A stretch of DNA of 28,796 nucleotides from ATZT02 sp046046315 (GCA_046046315.1 JBJOKB010000090.1:1-28796); one strand, 5' to 3'. Positions 15,975 through 24,246 are shown, counted from the first letter of the stretch. Notes: generated from the sequence alone by a model not told the origin. A program made the numbers and translations.

Positions 15975-16582
15975 TAAAACTTCACCTAGTGCGACATGCA
16001 GAAACTGTTTGGCATGCAGATAATAAATATGCGGGCCATACAGATATTCCTCTTACTGAATTAGGTCACCTCCAGGCACAAGAATTAATTAAATGGGCGA
16101 GAGAAATTAAACCAAGCGCCATTTATTCATCTGATCTCATTCGCGCAATCGATACAGCGCGCCCACTTGGTGATGCTCTTGGAATGGAAATAAAAATAGA
16201 TAAAAGGCTTCGCGAGGTAAATTTTGGCGAGATAGAGGGACTAACTCAATTAGAAATGAGAGAAAAACATCCAGAATTGTATGAAAATTATTTGATAGCG
16301 CCTGCTAATGTGCAAATGCCTGGCGGGGAGTCTGGAAAGATTGCCTTAGATAGAGCCCGACCAGCTGTCATGGAACTTATTCACGAAAATAATGATCAAG
16401 ATATTATTTTAGTGAGTCATGGGACCTTGATTCGCTTAATAGCTTGTGAGCTATTAAAGATTGACTTAAATAAATACAGGCAGATATTTCCAGATATTCT
16501 TAATACAACTAAAATTACGATTCGAATTTCTAAATCTAAAGATGGAAAACAAATTAGTGCTGGGATTTTGTCTCTAAAGTAG
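15971..16582 (+). CDS. Histidine phosphatase; candidate heptose-1,7-bisphosphate 7-phosphatase
   Basis: A 203-residue phosphoglycerate-mutase-superfamily phosphatase. The phosphohistidine motif is LVRHAET at 6-12, with supporting YSSDLIRAIDTA, the catalytic-acid stretch EVNFGEIEGL, and the second His in LVSHGTLIRL. Family members hydrolyse small phosphate esters. The TTG start overlaps the gmhA stop (TTGA), so it is translationally coupled to the isomerase. Heptose pathways normally use the HAD-type GmhB to remove the C7 phosphate, and no GmhB is seen here. This gene is therefore a candidate non-orthologous replacement. An alpha-ribazole-phosphatase-like or unrelated role is possible but poorly supported by context. 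Confidence 0.82.
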   Translation: MIKLHLVRHAETVWHADNKYAGHTDIPLTELGHLQAQELIKWAREIKPSAIYSSDLIRAIDTARPLGDALGMEIKIDKRLREVNFGEIEGLTQLEMREKHPELYENYLIAPANVQMPGGESGKIALDRARPAVMELIHENNDQDIILVSHGTLIRLIACELLKIDLNKYRQIFPDILNTTKITIRISKSKDGKQISAGILSLK

Positions 16583-16607
16583 TAATTTTTTAATTTATAA
16601 ATTTGAG

Positions 16608-17399
16608 CTATTTAGATTGAAGAAATCCCATAACTTCGGCGACATTTTTTGGATTTCCAACCTCTAAACCCTGACGTTCCTCAATAATTTGAATAAATTT
16701 ACCAGCTTCAAGTAGAGAATCTGGCGTTCCTAAGTCAAGCCAGGCTGTTCCTCTAGGCATTTTTATCACCTTTAACTTTCCATCGCGAAGGTAATCTGAA
16801 TTTAGATCAGAAATTTCTCGTTCGCCTCTTGATGATGGCTTTAAGTTTTTCGCTCTTGTGCTTGCGGATTCATCATAGAAATATAAACCAGGAATGGCCC
16901 AGTTCGACTCTGTATTTTGCGGTTTTTCAATAATCCGAACTGGATATTCATTTGAATCAAATTCAATAACACCAAAATCTTTTGGGTTTGATACATGGTG
17001 GACAAGTACTGTTGCTCCCGTGTCACCAATTCGATTAATTAAATCTCTGCCTAGTCCAGGTCCGTATAAAAGATTATCTCCTAGAATTAATGCACACTTT
17101 TGACGGTCTAAAAATCTTTCACCAATAATAAGCGCCTCTCCAATTCCGTTCGGCTTATCTTGCGTTTCATAACAAATAGAGATTCCAAATTTGCTTCCAT
17201 CGCCTAAGAGTGACTTAAACATAGGTAAGTCTCGCGGCGTTGAAATTAAGAGAATATCTCGAATCCCAGCAAGCATTAAAGTAGAGAGGGGATAATAAAT
17301 CATCGGCTTGTTATAAACGGGAAGAAGCTGCTTGCTTATTACATCAGTTAACGGGCTTAATCTGGTGCCAGATCCGCCTGCCAAAATTATTCCACGCAT
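16608..17399 (-). CDS. rmlA: Glucose-1-phosphate thymidylyltransferase, short form
   Basis: This nucleotidyltransferase makes dTDP-glucose from glucose 1-phosphate and dTTP, the first step to dTDP-L-rhamnose. It has the signature GIILAGGSGTRLSPLT (3-18), SKQLLPVYNKPMIYYPLSTL, LILGDNLLYGPGLG, FGVIEFDS, IEKP, and WLDLGTPDSL. At 263 residues it is shorter than the usual 290 and stops just after NVAEVMGFL, lacking most of the C-terminal region tied to allosteric control. The usual GLAQA near residue 85 is GIGEA. It is divergent from rmlB with 55 bases between starts, and convergent with the phosphatase gene with a 25-base gap. A -10 box lies seven bases before the ATG. Family assignment is secure; strict dTTP preference is assumed from linkage to rmlBDC. 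Confidence 0.9.
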   Translation of the reverse strand: MRGIILAGGSGTRLSPLTDVISKQLLPVYNKPMIYYPLSTLMLAGIRDILLISTPRDLPMFKSLLGDGSKFGISICYETQDKPNGIGEALIIGERFLDRQKCALILGDNLLYGPGLGRDLINRIGDTGATVLVHHVSNPKDFGVIEFDSNEYPVRIIEKPQNTESNWAIPGLYFYDESASTRAKNLKPSSRGEREISDLNSDYLRDGKLKVIKMPRGTAWLDLGTPDSLLEAGKFIQIIEERQGLEVGNPKNVAEVMGFLQSK

Positions 17400-17406
17400 A
17401 GGTAGA

Positions 17407-17412
17407 AGGATA
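17407..17412 (-). promoter_or_regulatory. -10 box (TATCCT) for rmlA
   Basis: Read on the minus strand, TATCCT is followed by seven bases and the rmlA ATG at 17399, the same hexamer and spacing as before 6084. No ribosome-binding site is present, supporting a leaderless rmlA message. Confidence 0.5.
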
Positions 17413-17442
17413 GCGGGTCAACTATCTCAGATTTAAACAAGT

Positions 17443-17448
17443 TAGACT
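17443..17448 (+). promoter_or_regulatory. -10 box (TAGACT) for rmlBDC
   Basis: TAGACT lies six bases before the GTG start of rmlB, with no Shine-Dalgarno sequence between. With the opposing box at 17407 it makes a compact divergent promoter region of about 55 bases. Confidence 0.45.
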
Positions 17449-17454
17449 TAGGCG

Positions 17455-18423
17455 GTGCGCATATTAGTTACTGGCGGTGCCGGGTTTATAGGCTCAAATT
17501 ACGTCAAATATATTTTAAATGAATCAAAAAATAAAGATCTTCACATCATAATTCTAGATAAATTAACATACGCAGGCAGATTGGATAATCTTTCAGAGGT
17601 TATTAGTTATTCAAATGTTGAGTTCATTCATGGAGATATATGCGACTCCGAATTAGTAGATAACTTGGTTTTAGAATCCGAAAGAGTTATTAATTTTGCG
17701 GCTGAGTCTCACGTGGATCGATCAATTCAGTCAGCAGATGAATTTATTCGTACAAACATACTAGGCACACAAGTTATTCTCGAGTGCATTCGCAAAAAAC
17801 CAAATATTAAATTCATTCAAGTAAGCACCGATGAAGTATATGGATCGATTGAACACGGAAGCTGGGATGAGAATTATCCGTTAAAACCTAATTCACCCTA
17901 TGCGGCCAGTAAGGCGGCTGCAGATCTAATTACTTTGGCTTACCAAAAAACTTACAATCTAGATTTAATGATTTCAAGATGTTGCAATAATTATGGCCCA
18001 AATCAATTTCCAGAGAAACTAATCCCTCTGTTTATCACACGACTACTCAATGGACAAAAAATTCCCGTATATGGGAATGGAAGCAATATTCGTGAATGGA
18101 TCCATGTTAGCGAGCATTGCAAAGGTTTGGAGTTAATTTTTGAAAGAGGAAAAGCAGGAGAAGTTTATAATTTAGGAAGCAATTATGAAATTTCTAATAT
18201 AGATTTAACAAAAAAACTAATAAATTATTTTGGCATGAGTGCAGAGATGATTGAGTATGTGGAAGACAGATTGGCGCATGACAAAAGGTATTCTCTAAAT
18301 TATGAAAAAGCTAAAAATGATCTCGGATTTAAAATTGAATTAGATTTTGACATTGAATTAAATAGAACTATTGAATGGTATAAAAATAATCAGGAATGGA
18401 TAGAAGCCAGGTCTTCCAGATAA
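17455..18423 (+). CDS. rmlB: dTDP-glucose 4,6-dehydratase
   Basis: This enzyme converts dTDP-glucose to dTDP-4-keto-6-deoxyglucose using bound NAD. The 322-residue SDR shows GGAGFIGSNYVKYI (7-20), NFAAESHVDRSI, the catalytic STDEVYGS with Thr-Asp-Glu, the intact YAASK, SRCCNNYGPNQFPEKLIPL and GNGSNIREWIHV. All are hallmarks of RmlB rather than of UDP-galactose epimerases. The GTG start is supported by the first strand RILVTGG and by the -10 box six bases upstream. Its TAA stop shares one base with the rmlD ATG. It is the first gene of the rmlB-rmlD-rmlC operon. Confidence 0.94.
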   Translation: MRILVTGGAGFIGSNYVKYILNESKNKDLHIIILDKLTYAGRLDNLSEVISYSNVEFIHGDICDSELVDNLVLESERVINFAAESHVDRSIQSADEFIRTNILGTQVILECIRKKPNIKFIQVSTDEVYGSIEHGSWDENYPLKPNSPYAASKAAADLITLAYQKTYNLDLMISRCCNNYGPNQFPEKLIPLFITRLLNGQKIPVYGNGSNIREWIHVSEHCKGLELIFERGKAGEVYNLGSNYEISNIDLTKKLINYFGMSAEMIEYVEDRLAHDKRYSLNYEKAKNDLGFKIELDFDIELNRTIEWYKNNQEWIEARSSR

Positions 18424-19304
18424 TGCTTTTAATTACGGGTGGTAATGGGCAGCTCGCAAAAGCAATCTCGAAAAAATTATTAGAAGGAAAAATAAATTTT
18501 CAATCTCCAGGAAAGCGCAAACTGGACATTACAAACTATTCAAACCTTGATTTGATGGTAAAAGAAATCAAGCCAGAAATTATTGTTAACTGCGCCGCGT
18601 GGACAGATGTGGATGGCTGCGAAGCGAATAGTTCATCTGCATTCCGAATCAATTCTGACGCAGTTTCTAATCTTGCAATAAAGTGCGCAACTGAAGGAAT
18701 AAAACTAATTCATATTTCCTCGGATTATGTGTTCAGTGGAGAAAAAGATTTACCATGGAAAACTAATGATCCAACTTTCCCAAAAACCATCTATGGGGAA
18801 AGTAAAAAAAGAGCCGAAAAATATATTAATCAATGTGAAGATTTGGATTTTTTAATCGTTAGAAGTAGTTGGATTTATAGCCAGTGGGGGGTTAATTTTC
18901 CAAAGAAAATTGTTAAGAGTATTTTGTCCGGAAAACAAGAATTTAAAGTTGTATCAGATCAAATCGGCCAGCCCACAAATGCAAATGATCTTGCCGCAAC
19001 AATTGTTAATTTAATAGAAAAAAAAGTTTCAAGGAGAATTTTGCATGCGAGCAATTCTGGTTCAACAAGTTGGTATGACTTTGCAAAATTAATTTCAAGT
19101 AAGTTTAAGGGAATTGATATTGAAATTGAACCAATTTCAACTTCCATGCTCAACAATCCTATATTTCGACCAAAATATTCAGCTTTAGATTGCAGTGAAT
19201 TGGAAGAGGTTGGAATCGATTTGCTTCCAATCTGGTCTGAATCCTTTTCGATGGAATTTGAAAATATACTTAACCAATCTGAAAAGGAACTTTATGCCCA
19301 ATAG
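18423..19304 (+). CDS. rmlD: dTDP-4-dehydrorhamnose reductase
   Basis: This enzyme reduces dTDP-4-keto-L-rhamnose to dTDP-L-rhamnose with NAD(P)H. It begins MLLITGGNGQLAKAI with the RmlD-type nucleotide motif, then has NCAAWTDVDGCE, the catalytic-Ser stretch HISSDYVFSGE, an intact YGESK for the Tyr/Lys pair, and RSSWIYSQWGVNFP. The SDQIGQPTNANDLA segment is a strong RmlD marker. I chose the ATG at 18423, which overlaps the rmlB stop by one base; the in-frame ATG at 18396 lies inside rmlB and adds nine unrelated residues. Length from this start is 293 residues, normal for the family. It overlaps rmlC by 11 bases. Confidence 0.93.
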   Translation: MLLITGGNGQLAKAISKKLLEGKINFQSPGKRKLDITNYSNLDLMVKEIKPEIIVNCAAWTDVDGCEANSSSAFRINSDAVSNLAIKCATEGIKLIHISSDYVFSGEKDLPWKTNDPTFPKTIYGESKKRAEKYINQCEDLDFLIVRSSWIYSQWGVNFPKKIVKSILSGKQEFKVVSDQIGQPTNANDLAATIVNLIEKKVSRRILHASNSGSTSWYDFAKLISSKFKGIDIEIEPISTSMLNNPIFRPKYSALDCSELEEVGIDLLPIWSESFSMEFENILNQSEKELYAQ

Positions 19305-19857
19305 TCAATTTAAGTTAATTGGTCCTGTTGTCTTTCCAGCAGATTTGCATTTTGACAATCGGGGTTATTTCAGAGAATGGTTCAAATTAAGTACCCTGTT
19401 TGAAAAAGGTGTCAATGATTTTGTTCCTAGGCAGGCTAATCTTTCAAAATCAAAAAAGGGAACGATTCGGGGAATTCACTTTAGTATTAGCTCCAATAAG
19501 CAAGCCAAATTGATTACATGTGTTCAAGGGGCTATCTTCGACGTTGTAGTGGATTTAAGACCTAACTCAAATACCTATGGAGAATGGGAATCTAAAATAT
19601 TGTCTGGCGATAATCCTGAGTCTATTTATATTCCTTTTGGATTTGGACATGGATTCCAGGCGCTTAAAAAAAATACAATTGTCACTTATATTCAATCTGA
19701 TGAGTACAATCCAATTTTAGAAAAAAGTTTGAATCCTTTAGATTCAACCTTGAATATTTCTTGGCCACTCAAGAGAAAAACTATAAGTAAAAAAGACAGG
19801 GTTGCCCCATGTTTAGTAGATTTGAAAAACCAAAATTTATTTTCTGCTTTTGAATAA
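19294..19857 (+). CDS. rmlC: dTDP-4-dehydrorhamnose 3,5-epimerase
   Basis: This cupin-fold epimerase inverts C3 and C5 of dTDP-4-keto-6-deoxyglucose to give the L-rhamno form. The 187-residue product shows FDNRGYFREW, RGIHFSISSNKQAKLITC with catalytic His62, VVVDLRPNSNTYGEW, IPFGFGHGFQAL, Tyr132, and Asp168 in ISKKD. It is thus a standard RmlC and differs from the heptose-type epimerase at 12916. The start is the ATG at 19294, set by an AAAAGGAA site; the reading from 19195 lies inside rmlD. The 3' end overlaps the convergent glycosyltransferase gene by 21 bases. It completes the rhamnose pathway RmlA-B-C-D. Confidence 0.93.
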   Translation: MPNSQFKLIGPVVFPADLHFDNRGYFREWFKLSTLFEKGVNDFVPRQANLSKSKKGTIRGIHFSISSNKQAKLITCVQGAIFDVVVDLRPNSNTYGEWESKILSGDNPESIYIPFGFGHGFQALKKNTIVTYIQSDEYNPILEKSLNPLDSTLNISWPLKRKTISKKDRVAPCLVDLKNQNLFSAFE

Positions 19858-20658
19858 AAAATCTCGAAAAATAACGATTAGTTGGCGTCGTAAGTATTTC
19901 AGAATAGAAAAATATGCTGCAAAAATTAAAGTTAATTTATTGTATTTTTTCCAAAGCGAAAAAATTGCTTTAAGTTCATAATATTCATGTAAAGTTCTTT
20001 TTGAGCTAATGCCTCCCTTTGAGAATTCTTTTCTATAAATCCTAGCAAGAGGAATTTTTAAATATGCGCCTTTAAAGCCGTTATTCAACAAAGTTAACCA
20101 AAGTTTAAAATCTTCAGAAAGCCCTACTGAAAATCTATGAGGTATTGACCTCCTTAAAATCACAGTTCGCGTTGCAACTTTATTACGAAATAACATCGAC
20201 TTGATTTCTAAATATTGTAGAATTTCACTATTCGCATTTGCTAGTCCTACAGTTCCAATATCCTGAAAACAAGATTCTCCAGACAGAAAATCGATATCTT
20301 TATGGTTTATTAGAAAATTAATTTGTGTCTGATTTTTATTGTCTAACCAGGTATCGTCGGAATCGAGAAAAGAAATCCAAATAGTGGTTGCTTTGTCCCA
20401 GGCCAAATTTCTTGATAGACCAGGACCTAAATTTACAATATTTTCTAAAATAGTAATATCGATGTTTGAATTATTAGACTGAATACTTTTTAACAAAGAT
20501 AATGTGTTATCAGTACTTGCATCATCAACAAAAATTATTTTTTTGACAGGAACGGTTTGGTTCTTTACAGAATTAAATGCTCGTTCTACAGTATATTCAG
20601 AGTTAAAACAAGGAATAATCACTGTCACATCAGATGGCTCATTCATATCGCTATCCAT
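19837..20658 (-). CDS. Glycosyltransferase family 2
   Basis: A 273-residue GT-A-fold glycosyltransferase. The N-terminal VTVIIPCFNSEYTVERAFNS and KKIIFVDDASTDNT bind the nucleotide, ISFLDSDDTW provides the DXD metal motif, and LGPGLSRNLAWDKA is typical of family 2. The C-terminus is basic and hydrophobic (LIFAAYFSILKY, then RRQLIVIFRDF), suggesting membrane contact. It is the last gene of the minus-strand glycosyltransferase operon, and its start overlaps the previous stop by eight bases. Its 3' end runs 21 bases into the convergent rmlC. Donor and acceptor sugars are unknown; rhamnose from the adjacent pathway is a plausible donor. Confidence 0.85.
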   Translation of the reverse strand: MDSDMNEPSDVTVIIPCFNSEYTVERAFNSVKNQTVPVKKIIFVDDASTDNTLSLLKSIQSNNSNIDITILENIVNLGPGLSRNLAWDKATTIWISFLDSDDTWLDNKNQTQINFLINHKDIDFLSGESCFQDIGTVGLANANSEILQYLEIKSMLFRNKVATRTVILRRSIPHRFSVGLSEDFKLWLTLLNNGFKGAYLKIPLARIYRKEFSKGGISSKRTLHEYYELKAIFSLWKKYNKLTLIFAAYFSILKYLRRQLIVIFRDFLFKSRK

Positions 20659-21748
20659 TTATAAAATTCAACAAATTCTTACCATCTTTTTGCGAAAAAG
20701 TGGTAACTAATTTCGTTTCAATAAAGGCGCTTCTATCTCGTTCTAACATACTTTTAATGCCCTCCTTGAAAGATTCAAGATTAGTTGGATCGAAATAAAT
20801 TGGATAATTTCCGACAACCTCATGGAAAACTTCCAAATTCGAACAAGTCAGAGGCACATTAAGTGCCATGGCTTCTAAACAAGGTCTACCAAAACCTTCA
20901 GATAGAGATGGATACACCACTCCATCTACTGAATGATAGGCAACTTTTAATTGCGGCAGGGTGAGATTTTCTAAGTAGTAAATGAAAGAATTATCATGCA
21001 AATTCATATCAATTACTTTTCTCCATTTGCTATTTGCAAAACCTGTAACAATTAGAGCAATATCCAGTCCCTCATGATTTAAATCTTGAATTGCTTGGAC
21101 TAAAAAAGGAATATTCTTTCTATTTTCAAGGCCCCCGCAATATAGAATTGATTTTTTATGTTTATTAAATTTCTCCTTAAATTCCGTAAGTTCAGAAGTT
21201 GATGGAACATAACTTATAAGCTCCTCATCGCAGAAATTGGGTAGTTTAAAAATTCTATCTGGTTGAAAATTTAGGAAAGAGATGATCTTCGATTTAGAGT
21301 ATTCAGAAACTGTGAGTAATTTATGTGCCCTTTTAGAATTAAATTTCATAATTGTAAGAAAATAATTTCTGCGTAAAAGTGTATAACTTTTCGGAACTTC
21401 AAGAAAACATAAATCATGAATAGAAATTACCGAGTTAATCTTTTTCGGCATAATAACATCGAAATATGGAGAAATTATTAAATCAGGTTTTTTAAATCTA
21501 GCTATTAATCTAAACATAATTAAATCATATAAAAGTATGGAAAGTTTCCTTGGGAAAAAAAGAGGAAGCTTCACTTCTAACCTTTCAATTTTTAACTTTG
21601 GAAAGGGAGTAAAGATGCTATTCTTTGGATAAATTAAGGTTAAATTTTCTGGATTTTCTTGATACAAATAACTAATAATTTGATCAAACCACTTAGTTAT
21701 ACCTCCATTTTGATTTGCCGGAGTTTTTGCTTCAATCCAGATTTTCAT
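20651..21748 (-). CDS. Glycosyltransferase family 4
   Basis: A 365-residue GT-B retaining glycosyltransferase. It opens with KIWIEAKTPANQNGGITKWF (acceptor domain with glycine turn), has VISIHDLCFLEVP and LLTVSEYSKSKI, and then the donor domain with ILYCGGLENRKNIPFLVQAI, YPSLSEGFGRPCLEAMA (the EX7E motif, with the two Glu at EGFGRPCLE) and VPLTCSNLEVFHEVVG. Layout and motifs match mannosyl/rhamnosyl-type GT4 enzymes of surface polysaccharide clusters. It overlaps the upstream gene by four bases (ATGA), so the two are coupled. Specific sugars cannot be told from sequence. Confidence 0.9.
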   Translation of the reverse strand: MKIWIEAKTPANQNGGITKWFDQIISYLYQENPENLTLIYPKNSIFTPFPKLKIERLEVKLPLFFPRKLSILLYDLIMFRLIARFKKPDLIISPYFDVIMPKKINSVISIHDLCFLEVPKSYTLLRRNYFLTIMKFNSKRAHKLLTVSEYSKSKIISFLNFQPDRIFKLPNFCDEELISYVPSTSELTEFKEKFNKHKKSILYCGGLENRKNIPFLVQAIQDLNHEGLDIALIVTGFANSKWRKVIDMNLHDNSFIYYLENLTLPQLKVAYHSVDGVVYPSLSEGFGRPCLEAMALNVPLTCSNLEVFHEVVGNYPIYFDPTNLESFKEGIKSMLERDRSAFIETKLVTTFSQKDGKNLLNFING

Positions 21749-22857
21749 TTCTTAACTTTGATTCTGTAAATGAAAATACTAATAATTTTTAAGAATATTA
21801 ACAAAGGTTTAGCGAATATAGAAAAGATTTTGTAAACAATTTTGTTCCGTTTTCCCTCAAAATTACTCTCTAATCTGAGGGAGAAATTTTCAAATGCATC
21901 CTTTAAATATCCCAATGAAATCAATACATTCATGAAATCTAAAGTTCGAACACTAACCTGATTTAAGTTAGAAAAGTTCCTACTTAGAATAAAATTCACT
22001 CGTTGATCATATGTATGATTTCTTGTAACTAATTCATGACCAGACTTCGCAATTTTTGCTCTTAAGGTTTCATTTTCTAAGTATAAATTGATCTTTTCCA
22101 ACAAATCATTCTCATCAAAATAAATATCAAAATCTTTTCCCTTTACCAGCAATTCATCCAATCCGTTATCATGTATTTGGTTTGTTAATAGAAGTGCTCC
22201 CGCTCCTAAAGCTTCAAAAATACGCATGTTAATGTCGTTCATTAAACTATGGTTTATCACAACCTTTGAATTCGCGTAAATTTCCATCATTACTTTTGGT
22301 TGAGCCGGACCAAAGTAGAAATTTGTGAAGTTCTTTGAAATTAGGTCATAAATAATTTTTCGCTGAGGATATAACTTCCAGTTTGTTGATCCGACATACG
22401 CAACATCATATTTTTTGGCATTAGTCGAATCGTCAACTTTATAAATTGGCGCAGCTAAAGGCATCCAAGTAACGTTTTGAATTCCATCTTGGGAAAGTTT
22501 TGCTACAAAACTCTTTTGAGCAATTAGAGAATGAGAAAATACTCTAGAAATCATTAAATGCTGGTCATAATTATTGTGCGTATCAATACCCCACCATAAA
22601 CAAGGGAAATTTAATTGAGCTAAGTCAGTTGGAAATAGTGAGGTTGAGCCACCTTCAACATAAATTAAAAGATCTGGTTCAAGTTGTTTCTGTGCAAGAA
22701 TAGTTTTGAGTTTAAATCCCCTACTCCTCACGACATCAATAAACGGCATATTTTGTGTGCCGATTGCAAAGACATTAATGCCCCTTTTTTTTAGTGAATC
22801 AAGTAAGTATGTTGCAGGTGTTTTTTCATCAAAAGAGGAGATCAATACAATATTCAT
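21745..22857 (-). CDS. CgeB-like glycosyltransferase (GT-B)
   Basis: A 370-residue protein of the CgeB type. The N-terminal Rossmann domain has MNIVLISSFDEKTPATYL and PCLWWGIDTHNNYDQH. The C-terminal donor domain has YDVAYVGSTNWKLYPQR, KVVINHSLMNDINMRIFEALGAGALLLTNQ and the KSGHELVTRNHTYDQRV ending seen in this group. Genes of this kind occur in glycosylation and spore-coat clusters. The last 30 residues are a hydrophobic, basic helix (FSIFAKPLLIFLKIISIFIYR), probably a membrane anchor. The ATG shares one base with the stop of the upstream methyltransferase. The donor is unknown. Confidence 0.82.
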   Translation of the reverse strand: MNIVLISSFDEKTPATYLLDSLKKRGINVFAIGTQNMPFIDVVRSRGFKLKTILAQKQLEPDLLIYVEGGSTSLFPTDLAQLNFPCLWWGIDTHNNYDQHLMISRVFSHSLIAQKSFVAKLSQDGIQNVTWMPLAAPIYKVDDSTNAKKYDVAYVGSTNWKLYPQRKIIYDLISKNFTNFYFGPAQPKVMMEIYANSKVVINHSLMNDINMRIFEALGAGALLLTNQIHDNGLDELLVKGKDFDIYFDENDLLEKINLYLENETLRAKIAKSGHELVTRNHTYDQRVNFILSRNFSNLNQVSVRTLDFMNVLISLGYLKDAFENFSLRLESNFEGKRNKIVYKIFSIFAKPLLIFLKIISIFIYRIKVKK

Positions 22858-23504
22858 TAAGATATTTTTCTAGCTACAATGATGTACTGTGAAATTTCCA
22901 ACTCGGGAATCAATTTTCTTAAAGGCCATGTAATAATTCTTCTTAACATTCCGTAATTATCAATATTAGATGAGATAGTTTGGATATCTAAATCTGATTG
23001 AGTTATAAGTGAGATTATACTTTGTCTAGTAAAGAATCGAAGATGTGTTCTATCTAAGATGCCGGAATCTTCATACTCCCAAGTTCCCTTAATTAATAAT
23101 TTTCCGATGATGTTTAAATTTCTAACATTTGGGATACTAATTATTGCGACTCCATTGGATTCCAATTTACTAACTAACTTCCCCAAGATTCCCCAAGGAT
23201 TTTCTAAATGCTCGAGAATATCTGCAGCAATCAAACAATCAACCATTGGTAATTCATCAATATTTAATTTCTCTAAATCCCCGATCCAGTATTTATCACA
23301 GATTTTATCCAGATATATTGTTGCCGATTCGGAGAACTCAACTCCGTAATATTCCAATTTTCGCATTTCTTTTAATTTTTTTCCTAAATTTCCAAAACCG
23401 CATCCAACATCCAAAACTTTAGAAGTATTTTCTGGAATCTTATTGAGTATTTCCGGCCTAATAAGAGAATAATACATATCTGCTTGGACCGATTCACTAT
23501 TCAT
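22857..23504 (-). CDS. Class I SAM-dependent methyltransferase
   Basis: This is a methyltransferase of the kind found in glycan clusters, 215 residues from the chosen start. SAM-binding VLDVGCGFGNLGKKL, acidic YYGVEFSE, ADILEHLENP (motif II) and SIPNVRNLNIIGKL are visible, followed by GILDRTHLRFFTRQS, a stretch characteristic of this polysaccharide-linked group. I favour the ATG at 23504, which overlaps the upstream stop in the arrangement ATGAATAG. A longer reading from 23576 would lie mostly inside the upstream gene. The substrate may be a glycan terminus, where methylation can end chain growth, or a nucleotide sugar; neither is shown by sequence. Confidence 0.85.
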   Translation of the reverse strand: MNSESVQADMYYSLIRPEILNKIPENTSKVLDVGCGFGNLGKKLKEMRKLEYYGVEFSESATIYLDKICDKYWIGDLEKLNIDELPMVDCLIAADILEHLENPWGILGKLVSKLESNGVAIISIPNVRNLNIIGKLLIKGTWEYEDSGILDRTHLRFFTRQSIISLITQSDLDIQTISSNIDNYGMLRRIITWPLRKLIPELEISQYIIVARKIS

Positions 23505-24246
23505 TAATTTTCCACTTTTCAAAAAAATATTTTTTATTACGGTTGTGAAGAGCTTCGGTATCAATGGAGGTTTCAAAGTAACTTATACTTGATCTAAATG
23601 AACTTACCCCGTGATATTCATTGTGGACAATTTCTAATTTTGGTAGCACCAAACATTTTTGTCCTATTTTTCTAATTGCAAAAGAAAAATCAACTTCTTC
23701 ATAACCCGCCGGTGTATAGAAAACATCAAACCCACCCACCTTGAAATAAGTAGAAGTTCGAACCATAAACAAATAACCAGATATAACATCGGCAAATTCA
23801 GGCTTTTCTATACCTACGAATTTTTTTGATTTTCCATTTTCGTAAATATCCCCACGCGGACCAACTTCACCAACATCTAGATTTTTATTTAGCGCTTCCT
23901 CTAGTTGTTCGATAGCGTTTGAACCAATTCTGACATCATCATTAACAAAACAAAGATATTTGCCTTGTGCCATTTCGGCACCCATATTCCAAGATCTGGC
24001 TACACCGGGATTGGTACTATTCAAAACATATTTCGTGACTGATCTATTTTTCTTGATGAAATTTACCAATTTATCTTCAGTTGAATTGCAAATTACTATT
24101 ACTTCGTAAGAGGTGGTTACGTTCTTCGCTATGTCCTCGAGTACTTCTTTGATTGTCGACCTAGGCATAAAAAAGCGTTTCTTATTTAACGGACGTTGTA
24201 AATACAGAACTGGAATTATGAAAGAAATTTTTGGGTGTGAACTCAT
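23497..24246 (-). CDS. Glycosyltransferase family 2 (rhamnosyl-type)
   Basis: A 249-residue GT-A enzyme. ISFIIPVLYLQRPLNKKRFF opens the fold, SYEVIVICNSTED follows, and NPGVARSWNMGAEMAQGKYLCFVNDDV holds the DXD-like NDD metal site. VGGFDVFYTPAGYEEVDFSF gives the GGFDE-type acceptor loop with the catalytic Glu region. The pattern resembles GT2 enzymes commonly called rhamnosyltransferases, consistent with dTDP-rhamnose made nearby, but the donor is an inference. It is coupled to the gene upstream by a four-base overlap and to the methyltransferase downstream by an eight-base overlap. Confidence 0.87.
   Translation of the reverse strand: MSSHPKISFIIPVLYLQRPLNKKRFFMPRSTIKEVLEDIAKNVTTSYEVIVICNSTEDKLVNFIKKNRSVTKYVLNSTNPGVARSWNMGAEMAQGKYLCFVNDDVRIGSNAIEQLEEALNKNLDVGEVGPRGDIYENGKSKKFVGIEKPEFADVISGYLFMVRTSTYFKVGGFDVFYTPAGYEEVDFSFAIRKIGQKCLVLPKLEIVHNEYHGVSSFRSSISYFETSIDTEALHNRNKKYFFEKWKINE

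Noticed and set aside
16583..16607. AATTTATAAATT palindrome between convergent genes as a bidirectional terminator
   Set aside because: It is purely A/T, only 12 bases, and would not form a stable stem.
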